Source: Protopterus annectens | Lineage: Eukaryota > Chordata > Ceratodontiformes > Protopteridae | DNA: 64,000 nt | Direction of reading: 5' to 3' | NCBI RefSeq assembly: GCF_019279795.1 | Contig: NC_056747.1 | Span: forward strand, 1,001,871,906-1,001,935,905 | Shown here: positions 35,060 through 47,150 of the stretch, piece after piece | How positions within the stretch are numbered: the first letter of the stretch is position 1 | Layout: every line of letters starts with the position of its first letter | Notes under the pieces: model-generated | What the model saw: only the letters and a program-made list of their open reading frames with translations | The model's database searches: none | Told to the model about the DNA's origin: nothing | Translations under genes and position numbers: made by a program

Positions 35060-36260
35060 ATTTATACAATATTTCCCTTAATATCTGTTCATTCTTTTAT
35101 CCTTACATTCCCTATCTCTCATCTAGTATACAAAACGTCCCCTAGCATTATTTAAATTGCAAAAAAAGTTTGTCCCTAAGTTCCACTTTTTGGCATTTTT
35201 CCATCGCATTCTGTTTATAATAGTGTTTTCTCTGCCTTATCAGTTTTAAGTATTCTATATGTAGGCTTCCCATTTTGGCCTTGTTTAACATTCTCCATTC
35301 CCTTGCTATTATCATTTTTGGAACAAACATTAACAGTAATATAACAATCACGTCTTCTTTTTCTATTCCCAGCACTACTGCCTCCCATGTCCATGTTATA
35401 GGCTTACTAAAAATTTCCTCACAACCTTTTGTCACTTGCTTTATCTCTGCTGTGCCCTTCTATATTCCCAAAACATATGCAACATGCTTGTATCCTTCAC
35501 ACCGCATCTCCAGCACTTTACTCCCATAGCGCCCTTTTGCGTGTTATTTTATACAGCTTATTGTACTATAAATGTAGTATTCTTGTCTGTTGATCTCATG
35601 CACAGGGTCATTTCCTAAGATGGTGAGTGTTTTCTCATATATAGCTCCATTCAATATGTGCCACTTCCTCATGTATGGTTTCCTTGACCTTCCATGTCTT
35701 CTCAAGCCTAGCCCTTCATTTCTGACTCTTACATTGTCTGATGTCTTTTGTGTATTAAAATACCTTTCTCTTTTACCATTCTGCACCATGAGCTTCAGTA
35801 CTATTTATTTCCTGCCTGATGATGGTATAGTCTATATAAACTTTTATCAATGTATTAAACATTCCAAAGATGCTGATCTCGAACCTCACATTCTAACCTG
35901 TACTACATTAGCCCTTTTCTCACTTGCCGAAAGCCATTTCTGTTTAAAATACCCACCTCTACTAATTGCCTCCAACTGTTCATATCTACTTCTTCCCATT
36001 CTTCCTGCACTCAGTTGGGGATTGTGCCTTTAATCTCTATCCAATCCCAAATTCTCTTGTACATTGATGCTCTCTGTGTTATATTGCCTAGCTGTTTAGG
36101 GCCTACCTGTCAGGTCTTCAGGATTCATCATATGAATTCTCTGTATAGGGCCATTTTATTTCTTTCCTTCCACATTTCAACCTCCTTGCCCTCTTCATGC
36201 AATCTTAGCTATTATGGTTTGTGTCATTTTGTCACTCTACTTGGTATTTAAAAAGAACAC
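35060..36260 (-). pseudogene. L1/Tx1-like LINE C-terminal region, decayed
   Basis: On the minus strand, 35789-35544 and 35435-35148 give RYFNTQKTSDNVRVRNEGLG, then a stretch with regularly spaced aromatic and charged residues (RSRKPYMRKWHILNGAIYEK) and ITWTWEAVVLGIEKEDVIVI followed by VPKMIIAREWRMLN, matching in layout the C-terminal domain after the RT in L1/Tx1-type ORF2 (a cysteine/histidine cluster, then hydrophobic LLLxxxxxIARxW). The Cys cluster is partly lost. Beyond about 35800 the similarity is weak. It is probably from the same clade as the element at 1-2002, but not demonstrably the same subfamily. Confidence 0.55.
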
Positions 36261-36495
36261 CAAGACTGGCAGTGAATGCTGAGGTAAAAAGGATCGGTTT
36301 TCACAATGCACTGATTTGTGATTCAGTGACATGTTAGCACAATAAGGAAATACCTCATTATCAGCTAATGTGTATAGCCCTTAACTACTGTGTGTGCAAA
36401 TCAGCTGCTCCCTACAGTATTAACAACTGCATCCCATGTATCCATTCGCACCAGCACCCTACCTTATTCACTCTCCCACACACATATGCTTTTTG

Positions 36496-36497
<2 letters not shown>

Positions 36498-36545
<48 letters not shown>
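36498..36545. repeat. (AC)n microsatellite
   Basis: A perfect AC run of about 48 bp. Confidence 0.95.
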
Positions 36546-36548
<3 letters not shown>

Positions 36549-37407
36549 TTACCTGTCCCAGAGTTGATAGAATGTCCCTTATGTCTCTTTGTGTTATTAT
36601 TATTTTTTTCTTGTTGTTCCTGCCTTCATGAATTGGATCCTTAGAACTGATCAATTAGCCAGACATTAAGAGTTTGATTCTTCTTATTGTTTCTGACATG
36701 CATTGTGATGCTAGAGCCGTTGCTTTATTAACTTTTTAAATGAGTCTAAGTAATACTGCAAAAATGCATCTTGATGTTGTCTAATGTTTCCCCTCCCCTC
36801 ATATAGAGACACTCCTCATAACTAATAGACTATTACAACCATTCAATCATGACAGACATTAGAATTTCATATTTCTTATTATGTTAATGAACCCTGGCTC
36901 CAGTAATTGAATAGTTAGAATAGTGGATCAGTACTGCTGTGTTCTGTGTCAAGAGTGCAGCATTTGAAATTTTTACCCCATTTTCCTTTACATTTTTTAA
37001 AAACATTTAGGTAATATTCAGCTACACCTGATATGTAGTGGTAAGTCAGTAGACTAATATCGTCAGAATGAGGTTGGCAAGTACAGGGTCTGAATCTCTT
37101 TTAGAGCCTTTAGTGCATGCTATATAGCATATCTCTGGTGTCTACTGTTCTTACCTGACCAACATCACTTATATATTTTTTTCTAAGTGCTTTTAAGGTA
37201 CAATATTCAGACTGTTTATTTAAGCCACAATGTGCAGAGTATCCCTGGTGTTTACTTTCCCTCACTACCTGCATTGTCTGTCATTTTGTTGTTTTTTTAT
37301 GTGCCTTTAAGGAAAGGTATGAAGAGTATCCTTCATATCTAGAGTCCTCCCTGCCATACTGCTGGATTTTCTCATTAATCTAGGGGAGAGTGGGGCTATG
37401 ACAATCT
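36546..37407. other. No recognised gene
   Basis: AT-rich sequence between two AC arrays. No coding, RNA or mobile-element signature found. Confidence 0.4.
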
Positions 37408-37689
<282 letters not shown>

Positions 37690-38635
37690 CTACCAGATCT
37701 ATCCCTATATTAACCATGCTACTTCAATCTCTCAGGCAGGCACACACACACTACCTGTCCATTAAACTCCCCTGCACTTACCTCTACTGTGATGGTTGAA
37801 CATGATCTTTTGGCTGTGTACATTAGCACAAGTGGCTATGAAAAGCCTTGTTACTTTATGCAGCCAAACAATTCTCTTAATCTCTTTGCTGTGTAAATAC
37901 CTTATGTGTTCTCCATGGGAGACCACATGGCTAGTTACCATAAGCCTCTCCCTCAGAATTCCTCATTAGCACTTAGCTTGGCTAAAATGATAGTCAATGC
38001 AGTACATCATCCTTCTTAAACACCAGGGTGGGGCTGTCTCTAAATGAGAACTGATTACTGTGAGATATACATGAGTGGTAACCTTTCTGGCTTAGTTCCT
38101 CTGTTTTTTTAAACTTGTGTTTCTGAATAGTGGTATCCCACAATACAATGGGAGTAATATTATTAGGTATACACATTTTATCATAATTAACCATCCATAT
38201 TTTTGGCCAGATGTACTTTCTTTCTAAGAGTGTTTTCCCAGATTTTTGATATCTACAGGTCGAAAGGTATGGTGGAAGGGAGGTTATGATTAACTGATGG
38301 CATTGTTTTTCAATGTAAACATGTATTTCTGTAGCATTTATACATTCTACCAAAATAGGATGCATTGAACTCATAGTGGAAAAGACAAATAAAAATTACC
38401 ATAGAGGCAAAATTAACAGCTATTTTTATTTAGTACAATTTAAATGCATACATCTCATATGAAGTTTCTTTTGTATTGTATTATATCAGGTAAAAGTGCT
38501 TACACTGCATGGAATAAAAATGGTTGTTTGTTAATTTTACCAGCAAAAGGGTAATTTTTAAAATCTTTTTCTTGTGAAGTTGAGTGCAGCCTGTTTTAGT
38601 CTGTATAATGCTTGTTGTTACAGACTGAAGAGAAG
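37690..38635. other. No recognised gene
   Basis: A 126-codon minus-strand frame (37994-38374) has unremarkable composition and some L1-like character (ITSLPPYLSTCRYQKSGKTL, KIWMVNYDKMC), but no diagnostic motif. It could be a fragment of the L1/Tx1-like family; not called. Confidence 0.35.
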
Positions 38636-38644
38636 TTTTGAGCA

Positions 38645-38876
38645 ACTTGGGTGGCACAGTGGTGCAGTGGTTATTGCTTCACAACAAGAGGTTCTCCAGT
38701 TTGATTCTTGGCTGGAGCGCCTTCGGTGCGGAGTTTGCATGTCCTCCCTGTGTTCACGTAGGTTTCCTCCCGCATTCCCAAGGCATACTTCTGGAGTATA
38801 TCTGGGCCTCTGCTGAAAATAGGCTGTGTAGTGATTGGGCTTTCCTGGTCAACAAATGTTAAATAAATAAATACAT
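38645..38876 (+). mobile_element. tRNA-derived SINE with L2 tail
   Basis: The head is GGGTGGCACAGTGGTGCAGTGG (A box) followed by GGTTCTCCAGTTTGATTC (B-box region). The middle, CGGAGTTTGCATGTCCTCCC ... CGTAGGTTTCCTCCCGCATTCC, is the conserved central domain. The 3' end, GGGCCTCTGCTGAAAATAGG ... CTGGTCAACAAATGTTAAAT, matches the L2 3' end at 35.0 kb, ending in (AAAT)n. Such L2-tailed SINEs are mobilised by L2 proteins. Confidence 0.88.
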
Positions 38877-38879
38877 TTT

Positions 38880-41250
38880 TGGTATGAACACTTACAGATG
38901 GCATACTAAGCTACAGGCATGACTTAGTTTGTATCCCTGGGTGCACTGTTCAAAGAGTTTCAATGCATTATATGTGTGGATGACATACTTATCACAGAAC
39001 TTACAGGAACTCACCTTTTCAAATGAGCATGCTCTTAAAGGCTACCAGCAACTCATTTTCTTGTTGAATATGTTTGTGTAAGAAGCAGTCAGATAATAGT
39101 CACAAGCAAAACTCGTAGACATTCAGTCCATGCAATGGTATGCACTTACAAAGATTATACTCCAATTAATCAGATATCATTTAACAAATGTGCAATTAAT
39201 CACAAAGAAAATGTAACATCCCTATGGATTTGTTCCCCAAATGCTGAAAGTCAAGAGTTTACACAAAGTAAATTTCAAGGATGTACAGATATGGGGAAAA
39301 GGGGAAAAGTGGAATACAAAGATAAAACTCACCCTTTCCATTTTTGCTGATTTCTGTGAACTAAAAATAAAAGAAGACCACCTGTAATGAAACTACTTGT
39401 GATGTACTGACATGTTGATTACAGAAAACATGCAATCTTTCTGCGGTAATATTTTGAGAATAACTATAGAAAGACCAAACACATTGCAGGCTTCCACCTC
39501 AAAAGTAAATATTGCTAGTTACTTCATAGCCTATGGAAAACATTTGAATTATTCTTGAATGAATTTCCAGCACCCAACTTTAAAATACTTGCAATATAAT
39601 TTAAATCAAAACATTTTAAATGGTCTTTCAATAAATAAGGTTCCTATAGATGTTATAAAATACTATCTGTAAAACTGACTGGCCATTGATAAGATGTTAG
39701 CTGGATAATTTCAATGTGTTTCTGGAAGCAGCTGCCATTTCCCTATCATTTTAATCAGTTTAAACAGACAGGAAAAATATCGAACCTTAAATCTTCCCTT
39801 AAAATTGCTCAGCAGTTATTTTGCAAGGCTAATGCATGTTCTTCTTTTTCCTACAAATAACGTAGGTACTGCAAAGCTTGCCTCACCTATTGTGCAGGTT
39901 TTGGAAAGGGAATACTCTTGCTCCATCCTTGGAAATTATGTGCATCTAATTCATACCCACATAATATCTGAACCTTAAAAGTCTATTACGTTTCTCTATA
40001 ACCAGGTATCTTTTTAGATTCACACTTTCAAAGTTTGCTTGCTTAAAAGTAAATTGCTATTAATTTTGCATGGTGGCATCTGGTGTAAGTGCTAAAATAT
40101 TTCATTAAAGTACTTATTAGGCTAATTAAATATTTACTTAATTGATATTATTTAATTGTTAATGTCAGCAAAATATGCATAAAATATGCATAAACTAAAC
40201 CTCTCCTCAACAAAGGTAGCTTTCTATACTATAGCATGCATGAAATCTCCATGATTAGTTTCACAATAGTATGTCACTGAAAAAAATATTCTCAGTGACT
40301 ATTAATGGACTTCTCACTCCTTAGAAATGCGGTAACCTGTTTAAATAAACGTAACATTTCTACGTGGTCTGAAAGGCTTCTGTTGATTGTAACATCTAAA
40401 ATTAATGTAGCAAGTGTTTTTGTAATATTTGCATTTTCTAAAAGTGGAACAAGAGAAAACCTAAGTAATTACGCTCCACCCAAACAAAGAAGCATGGAAA
40501 AAAGGTTGCACATTAAAGCTTTCTACAGAATTTATTCGCAATCTAGTATGTTATCATTTTCAGCCAATTCGAAATTAAAACACCCACCACTTAATAATAA
40601 ACTGTTAAGCTGAGTCTCACTTTGAAAGCAAGTTTGTCGTGAAGAACCCCACTAATGCTTGTTATTTGATTCAAGGTATATTATTCATTTCAGTTCTGTT
40701 ATCATGGGAGGTAAACAACCAGATAGCTCTCAGGAAATATAGCCTTAATTACATATTGGCAAAACATACGTAGACTAAATGTGTCCTGTACAAAGGTAAG
40801 TGATTCTACCTTCATCTGCATAACATTTCATATGCATACTGAGTCACCATTTTTGCAATGTATATCCATTCCTTATTCCTTACATTTGAAAAGCTAGCAG
40901 AAAACACAAAAATGGTAGGAAAAGGTATAACCTAAAGTTGTGTCTAAAATATACTTACCATAACAGTAAATTTTAGAAGAGTTTGTCTTAGTAATAGGAA
41001 AGCATAGCATTTTGATACTATCCTGCCTATATTTTTATCAACTTGGGCAGAGTTTTGTCAGCAGTGCCATACTCCCTCTGAAAGTTTTAACTGATTTCGT
41101 GCCAGTATCCCTTTGAATTTCTGCAGAAGTAGAAGGTAATGTTATATATCCAGCACTATTATGAACCTTCATCTGTCCTTCAAACTCTTTTGGATTTTGG
41201 ATTTTTTTGGCCAGCTATTTATCTTCTAACTGTACAATGTAATAATAATC

Positions 41251-41255
<5 letters not shown>
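38880..41255. other. About 2.4 kb with no recognised feature
   Basis: AT-rich, with no LINE, SINE or exon signature. Open frames at 39135-39350 and 40305-40613 lack any family motif or convincing splice sites. It could be unique intergenic DNA or old, unrecognisable repeats. Confidence 0.4.
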
Positions 41256-41302
<47 letters not shown>

Positions 41303-41325
41303 TAATAATGATAATAATAATAAAA
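41256..41325. repeat. (TAA)n microsatellite
   Basis: About 70 bp of TAA with a few TGA interruptions at the right end. Confidence 0.93.
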
Positions 41326-41955
41326 GCAAAACAAGAAACTGTGAAATGAACTAAATAATTGAAATCCCTTGTGTAATTATTCAGGGGGAAAGGAATAAGA
41401 ATAGTTTTACTGTAACAGTAACTACTACTTGCAGATTTATGGTTCTGATATGTGTGCTTGCAAACAGATGCACTGTCTTCTTTAAGAAGACTAACTGCAG
41501 CAACAGATCATACATTTTTTTTAGATTCATAAGCAGTGCATTCATACCCAACTAAGGTAGACAGTTGCAAGGCACTTTATAGCACAACTGTGCCAAATCT
41601 TGTCATACTCCGGACAGCGTATCCAACTCATACTAGGCTAATGATCACAAGAGCCTTTTTAAGCCTAGCCATGCATCCCAAATCTCTGATAAGTTCTGAT
41701 AATGTTGATGAGTGTAAGCAGGGGCATGGGAGATGAACCATTTACAGGGATACTTGCATTAGAGACATAAGTGCCAAACCAGGGATGAATTTCTGGTTTC
41801 CCATCCAATTGTCCAAGTTGCACTTGAATTGGGGAGAAACTCTGCTTCATATGGATGGGGAGCCTGTTCCATATATGGGGTAGTCTCTGGGATACATACC
41901 TATTTCTCCAGCAGGTCTGTTTATATCACAGGCAAGATTTACATCTTTAGAATGG

Positions 41956-43566
41956 TTAATTCTGGTACTGTTTGTCTTGTGGATATGCAGGAGGTCCATC
42001 AGAGTAGGGTCTGACAATGCCCTGTAAGCCAGGCATAGCTCTCCCCCTCAAAAGCCTGTAGGAGACAGAATACAGGGATAAGGCCTTGAGGCAGGCTGCA
42101 TAGAACATATTACTTACTCCCTGTATTATTTTAGGGAGGAATCTCTGTGGATGTTCCAGTTGTTGGATGTGCCTGGTTAGGTACATACCAATGGATGCAT
42201 TATACTCAATGACAGGTCTGATGAATGCCGAATACAGTGGAACAATGACTTCCTTGGACTTAGATGCCATACCTTTGTTTATAAGTTGCTCAACATAGAA
42301 TGATTTCCTCACCACTGCATATGTGTGTTAGTCAAAGGCTAGATTACTATCTATCTGTGTGCCTAAGTCCCTGACTACTGGGCCAACCCTGTGTTGTCAA
42401 TATGATAGTTACCAGGGATGGATGACTTCCAAAAGGATACTATATTGCGTTTCTTGGCATTTAGTTTTAGTCCATGGCTCTGACACCAGTTATTTGTGTA
42501 TGTCTGCCCCTCCTGGAGAACATTTGTGTCAGTGTAAGATTCAATTACAACTCCTAATTTGCAATCATCTGCAAATTTAGTCAGCCAGAGACCAGTGACA
42601 TTGGATTTGACTTCTGAGAAATAAATGCCAAAAAGGAGCGGTACAAGGACTGGTATCCAAGGGACTTCACTTGTAACTGGCCTCTTTGTAGACATGGACT
42701 CTCCAATTCTAACTTCCTGGGTTCTGTCTGTGAGCCAGTTGGCTATCCGCTGAGTGACACATTGGTTTGTACCTAACCTCTTGAGTTTATCAATAATGCC
42801 AGAGTGGGATACTGTTTCAAATGCCTTGGCCAGGTCTAGGAATGATTTTGCCCTAACTCATTGTTTGCTGACCTTCTCAAAGAAGTCCACCAGGCTGAAT
42901 AGAAATGATCTGTCCTTGAAAAAAACAAATTGGGTTGGGTACAGTGTCTGGAGGTTTACTGTATCTCTTGATCATCTCTATGATAATTCTTTCCATGGCT
43001 TTACATATAAGACTAGTGAGACGTATGAATCTGTAGTTTCCAGGATCTGTAGATGGCCCACCTTTGTGCAGTTGGATGACTGTTGCCTTTCTCCATTCAT
43101 GAGGCACAAAGCCTGTTTGGAGGCTACAGTTAAATAGTAATTCCAGAGGCCCTGATAGGTCATGTTTCATGCTATTTAGAACACATCCTGGGATATTGTC
43201 TGGACCCATTGATGCAGTGTTCTTGGTCTTAGAGAGAGCATTAAGGGCCTGTTTCCTAGTGATAGTAGTGGTAGTTATATTTGATGATATTTCCTGAGGG
43301 AAGGTAGAGGGGGAGAGAGTAGTAAAGGTGGAGGTGAATTTATCAGCCAGGAGGTTTGCTATATCTTCTGGCTCGGTACAGGTGGCTCCATTTACAATGA
43401 GCTCTGCACACAATTGTGTATTGCCTTTGAGATTGTGGACATAGCTAAAGAATGCTTTGTGGTTGTTCTTGGCCTGGGAGGCCAAACTTTCCTCAAATTT
43501 GGCTTTGGGAGACTTTATTTGCCCTCTGAGTTGTTTGTTTAGTTTGATGAGAGTGCTTTTATCCAT
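41956..43566 (-). pseudogene. CR1 ORF2 linker and reverse transcriptase
   Basis: A 229-codon frame (43566-42877) holds the linker (NKQLRGQIKSPKAKFEES, EDIANLLADKF) and RT motifs ASMGPDNIPGCVLNSM, EWRKATVIQLHKGG and RLTSLICKAMERIIIEM. After breaks, 42695-42375 has the EVPWIPVLVPLLFGIYF region and the catalytic TKFADDCKLGVVIE, and 42315-41956 has VRKSFYVEQLINKGM, VPLYSAFIRPVIEYNA and YRLLRG. The PQGS turn is altered to PWIP. At least three frameshifts are needed to connect the pieces. Confidence 0.9.
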
Positions 43567-43745
43567 CTGGGTGCTGCACCTCCTACTTTTTTGCCATGAT
43601 TTTCTTCCATCGGTTATACATCCGATTGATTTTGTGATTCCATCAGTGTGGCTTGCTTTCTGAATTAGTTCTGTACTTCTTCCTGGTGGGTATAGCTGCC
43701 TCTATGCATCTATTAGCATGCTTGTACAGGGTTTCAGTGAACAGT

Positions 43746-44491
43746 TTATAGGGCTTGAATGTTTGCCAGGCTCTCACTTAATAGCAAGAGGTTAGCCTTA
43801 GAATAGTTCCTGAATATGCCTGGTTGAGCTGGGGGTCCAGGTTTTATTTTCACTTCAAAGGAGACCATTTTGGGGTCTAACCTTACCAGGAAAGGCATTA
43901 CACTGGGGAGTGTAGAACACTTTTCCATATTAGTGAGGACCAGATCCAGTATGGTTGCACCCCTGTTGGTGTATTGACTATCTGGTCGAGGGAGTTTGTG
44001 TTTACAAAATCCCGGAATCTCTGTGCATGTATGTTTGATGTCGTATAGGATTCCCATTTAATAGTAGGGTAATTAAAGTCACACATGAATATGGTATTGG
44101 GCTGATTGGTTAGCGTTTGTACTACATTTAAATACATTGTATGGGTTTCCTGGGTCATAGAGGGTGACCCATAACTTGCAAGTAAGTGGTATTGGATTTT
44201 ACCTATGGTGATTTGAACATGGAGCAGCTCAAGTGCATTGTCCTGTCTGACCAGCCTTGAAGTATATTCATTTTTGATGTAAATAGAGACACCTCCACCT
44301 TTAGTCCCTGCCTGTGATGTAGCTGGTCTAAATGTGTGGAAAGCATTATAATCTTGCAATGCTGGTGTGCTCTTTGCAGCTTTAAACCACGTCTCAGAGA
44401 CCATACAGACAACAGCATTCTCTAGAGTAAAGAGAGCTTCCAGGAAGTGGAATTTTTTGTTTAGGTTCTTAGCATTGAGTAGTAATACCAT
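43746..44491 (-). pseudogene. CR1 ORF2 endonuclease (APE type)
   Basis: A 197-codon frame (44491-43898) starts LLLNAKNLNKKFHFLEALF and contains MVSETWFKAA, GTKGGGVSIYIKNE, and the FMCDFNYPTIKWE equivalent of the GDFN motif. After a frameshift near 44000 the C-terminal part follows in 44057-43746: NRGATILDLVLTNMEK and DPKMVSFEVKIK. In CR1 this enzyme nicks the target DNA to prime reverse transcription. The frameshift makes it non-functional. Confidence 0.9.
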
Positions 44492-44499
44492 TAGATTTT

Positions 44500-44985
44500 C
44501 ATGGTTTTGATTTGCTATGTCGGATGTACTTTCAGTTTGGCATTGCCTAAAAAAGACACTATGGGGGAAGACAATGTTTTAGCTAATATTCGAAAGCCTA
44601 GAGGGGAGAGGTACAGACCACCCCTGGCAAAGCAGCATGGTCTGTTGACCATCTCCTTCCCTGCTGACAACTATTGCACCCCCTTAGAATGACACCAGAA
44701 ACTAAGTCAGTTATTAAAGTCAATCATCTTTTGTGAGTATTGTGGCATCATCCTTGGAGAAGGTAAAATACTGCTCAATCCTAGGCTTATACCAGCCTGA
44801 AACACATATTCTAAGAACTCCACGATGTCTCTCTTCATATAGTCTAGGGAGGTACGTCTCAGGTCATTTACTCCCACATGGACTTTGACTCTTAGTGTTT
44901 TTCAAAGGTTCGCATTGTAGACAGTCTAGCAGGTTCCAAAAATATCACTTGCAGATATATATCTGCAATATGTTGCCGATGTTGC
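44500..44985 (-). pseudogene. CR1 ORF1 esterase-domain remnant with lost active site
   Basis: The minus strand reads VHVGVNDLRRTSLDYMKRDI, LSSILPSPRMMPQY, a stop, then LSFWCHSKGVQ, a stop, and CCFARGGLYLSPLGFRILAK and PIVSFLGNAKLK. It aligns with residues about 215-330 of the intact ORF1 at 58.2 kb. GVND (block III) is kept, but the catalytic DGLH is changed to GGLY, so both Asp and His are gone. It lies immediately upstream of the EN frame, as expected for CR1. Confidence 0.85.
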
Positions 44986-45078
44986 TGCTGCTTTAGCAGA
45001 ATGTCATCTTATTTTGTTTTGTAAAGGTTTAATACGGTTGTCATAATTGAATGCAGTTCAGTGATCCATCCATTCAGA

Positions 45079-47150
45079 TAGGTTCATAGGTTGGTACTAG
45101 GCTATTGGCCCTAGGGCCTATACAAGCCTAACCATAACAATTCCCTGGCTATTTCTTCCCACAATATTTACTTCCCTGGACCCCTGTCTAGCAGAGGGAC
45201 TGACATGATCCCCGGGGTGAATTTCCTATCTCCCATCCAATCATCAAGATTCCTTTTGAAGAGGGCCAAAGAGATGCTCTGCTTGACATGTATGGGCAGT
45301 CTATTCCAGAGTCTGGGGAGTCTCTGGGTCAGGAACCAATCCCTCCAGCATGTTTTGTTCATTGTGATGATAAGGTTTAGATCCCTGGAGCATGTGGCTC
45401 TGAGGAATTAGGATTTCTTTAAGTGTAGCATGTTCAACAGCTCTGGGTTTGACATGGCCTTGTATGTTAAGGAGAGATCACATCTGACTAGACGATATGT
45501 GACAGAGTATAGCTAGAGTTTTTTAGACGGTCAGCATAGGGCATCTACTTTAGGCCTGTGATTCTTTATTGAGGTATTTCTGTAGCCTTTCCAGTTGTTG
45601 CAGATGTCTTGAGAGGTACATACCAAATGGGACATTGTATTTTATAATGAGTCTAATGAGGGATGAGTACAGTGGGACAATGACCTCCTTTTCTCTGGAT
45701 GAAAAGCCCTTAGTGATGAGGTGTGCCACATAGAAGGATTTTCTAAATGTTGTGGCAATGTGGTTATCGAAGGTGAGACCACTGTCCACCTGTGTCCCTA
45801 AGTCTCTTATCATACTTTCAGTGTTTAGTGTACTGCTACCTATGTGGTAATCCATGGGTATATGTTTTTTCCCAAACGGGATAACTATACATTTCTTGGC
45901 ATTGAGCTTGAGCCCATGGCTCTGGCACCAAGCATCTGTTTTTGTAAGTCCCTTTTGTAGAATATCCACATAATTTGGGGATTCAATAATGGCTCCCAGT
46001 TTGCAATCATCTGCAACCCTTGTTAGCCAGAGTCCCTTAGTGTTGGCCTGTACTTCAGAGAAGTAGATGCCAAACAAGAGCGGTCCCAAGTCTGAACCCT
46101 TAGGTAATCCACTTGTCACTTGTCTAGAGCTGGATTTGGAGTCGGCTACTTTTATAGTGTGGGATCTGTCAGCAAGCCAATTGGCAACCCATCAAGTGAC
46201 ATAGGGATTAATGCCCAGCTTAGTAAGTTTATCTATGATTCCAGAGTGGGGATGGTGTCAAAGGCCTTGGTGAGGTCCAGATAGGTTGTGCGGACCACCT
46301 TACCCTCATCCACAGCTCTGGAGACTGATTCGAAGAAGTCAATCAGGTTCAGGAGACAAGATCGGACCTTCACGAACCCAAACTGGGTGGGGTTCAGTGT
46401 TTGAAGGTTGCCAATGTCTTTGTTTATAAGTTCCATGATAATACGTCCCATGGCCTTGCAGATCAGGCTCATCAGACTGATGGGGTGGCAGTTCCCAGTA
46501 TCCAAGGTGTATCCCCCCTTGTGGAGTGGGATAACTGTGGCTGTGAGCCACTCAGTGGGCATGAAGCCTGAGGTGAGGCTATGATTAAACATAACTCTTA
46601 GGTGAGGTGCCAGTTCATTTTGTAGTTCATGTAGTACACAGCCCAGTCTGATCCCATGGATGCTGGTATTCTTAGCTTTGGAGAGTGTGTTTTTTACCCA
46701 TGTAGCCATTATTACTGGAATTTGGCAATCTTTCAGTACTGAGATGGGTCATTTAGGGGGTGGGAGGGGGTGAAGGTGGCACTGAATCGTTCTGCCAGGA
46801 TATTGGCAATATCCTTAGGATCAGTATATTTACTGCCATTCTGTTGTAGCTCAGAGCAGATCTGAGCATTGCCATTTAGATTCTTGACATAGCTATAGAA
46901 TACCTTGTGGTTGTCTTTGGAATCTTTGGCAATTTTATTTTCTTAACTAGCTTTGGAGGATTTTATGAGGGATCTCAGCTTCTTACTGAGACTGGTAAAG
47001 GAGTTTTTTGCATCCTGGGATTTTCTTCTTTTCTGAAACAGTTTCTTCCTTTTGTTGTAAAGATAGATTTTAATTATTGGCTGAATGGCCTTCTTTCCAT
47101 TTTTACGAATGAAACAAAAAAAGGTAATTCGTTTTCTGATTTCCATGGTT
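45079..47150 (-). mobile_element. CR1 LINE, 5'-truncated, second minus-strand copy
   Basis: Starts in the linker at about 47150 (KSQDAKNSFTSLSKKLRS) and runs to the CR1 3' end; the octamer tail TTCATAGG-type repeat is at 45079-45092 (minus-strand CCTATGAACC). It belongs to the same subfamily as the 9.4 kb copy, with nearly word-for-word motifs. It lies about 100 bp from the ORF1 remnant of the neighbouring CR1. Confidence 0.92.
45168..46709 (-). pseudogene. CR1 reverse transcriptase, second minus-strand copy
   Basis: 46709-46233 gives CVLHELQNELAPHLRVMF, EWLTATVIPLHKGG, SLMSLICKAMGRIIMEL, TQFGFVKVRSCLLNLID and TTYLDLTKAFDTIP. After a frameshift, 46119-45550 gives TSGLPKGSDLGPLLFGIYF, the catalytic box RVADDCKLGAIIE, WCQSHGLKLNAKKCIVIPFG, RDLGTQVDSGLTFDNHI and VPLYSSLIRLIIKYN. 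45362-45168 is the C-terminal NKTCWRDWFLTQRLPRLWN / LFKRNLDDWMGDRKFTPG. The catalytic FADD is altered to VADD (aspartates kept). Confidence 0.9.

Larger units (their letters stand above)
31200..35060 (+). mobile_element. L2 LINE, almost complete ORF2 region, with two nested insertions
   Basis: Runs from within the APE endonuclease (31250-31740: IIGCYFPAGQNIPP, IILGDFNINWL, DSLSDHTLTFLL) through a linker, then RT (32640-33560), C-terminal region (to 34168), a C-rich 3' UTR and the tail (AACAAATGTAAATAAATAAA, about 35030-35052). It is interrupted by an inverted L2 3' fragment (about 32042-32335) and a SINE (34631-34856). EN, RT and tail belong to the L2 clade (IILLHKGGSS, PLSKILEK, YADD). Confidence 0.9.
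41610..44985 (-). mobile_element. CR1 LINE, near full ORF2 plus ORF1 end, decayed
   Basis: On the minus strand the order is ORF1 C-terminus (44985-44500), EN (44491-43750), linker and RT (43566-41956), C-terminal tail (41850-41665) and 3' UTR (GGCTAGGCTTAAAAAGGCTC at about 41660, related to the GGCTTGTATAGGCCCTAGGG of other copies). The octamer tail is not clearly kept. Next to it is a second CR1 in the same orientation. Confidence 0.9.

Noticed and set aside
40305..40613. 102-codon plus-strand open frame
   Set aside because: No domain, no homologue among the families recognised, no splice or promoter evidence; composition like the AT-rich background.
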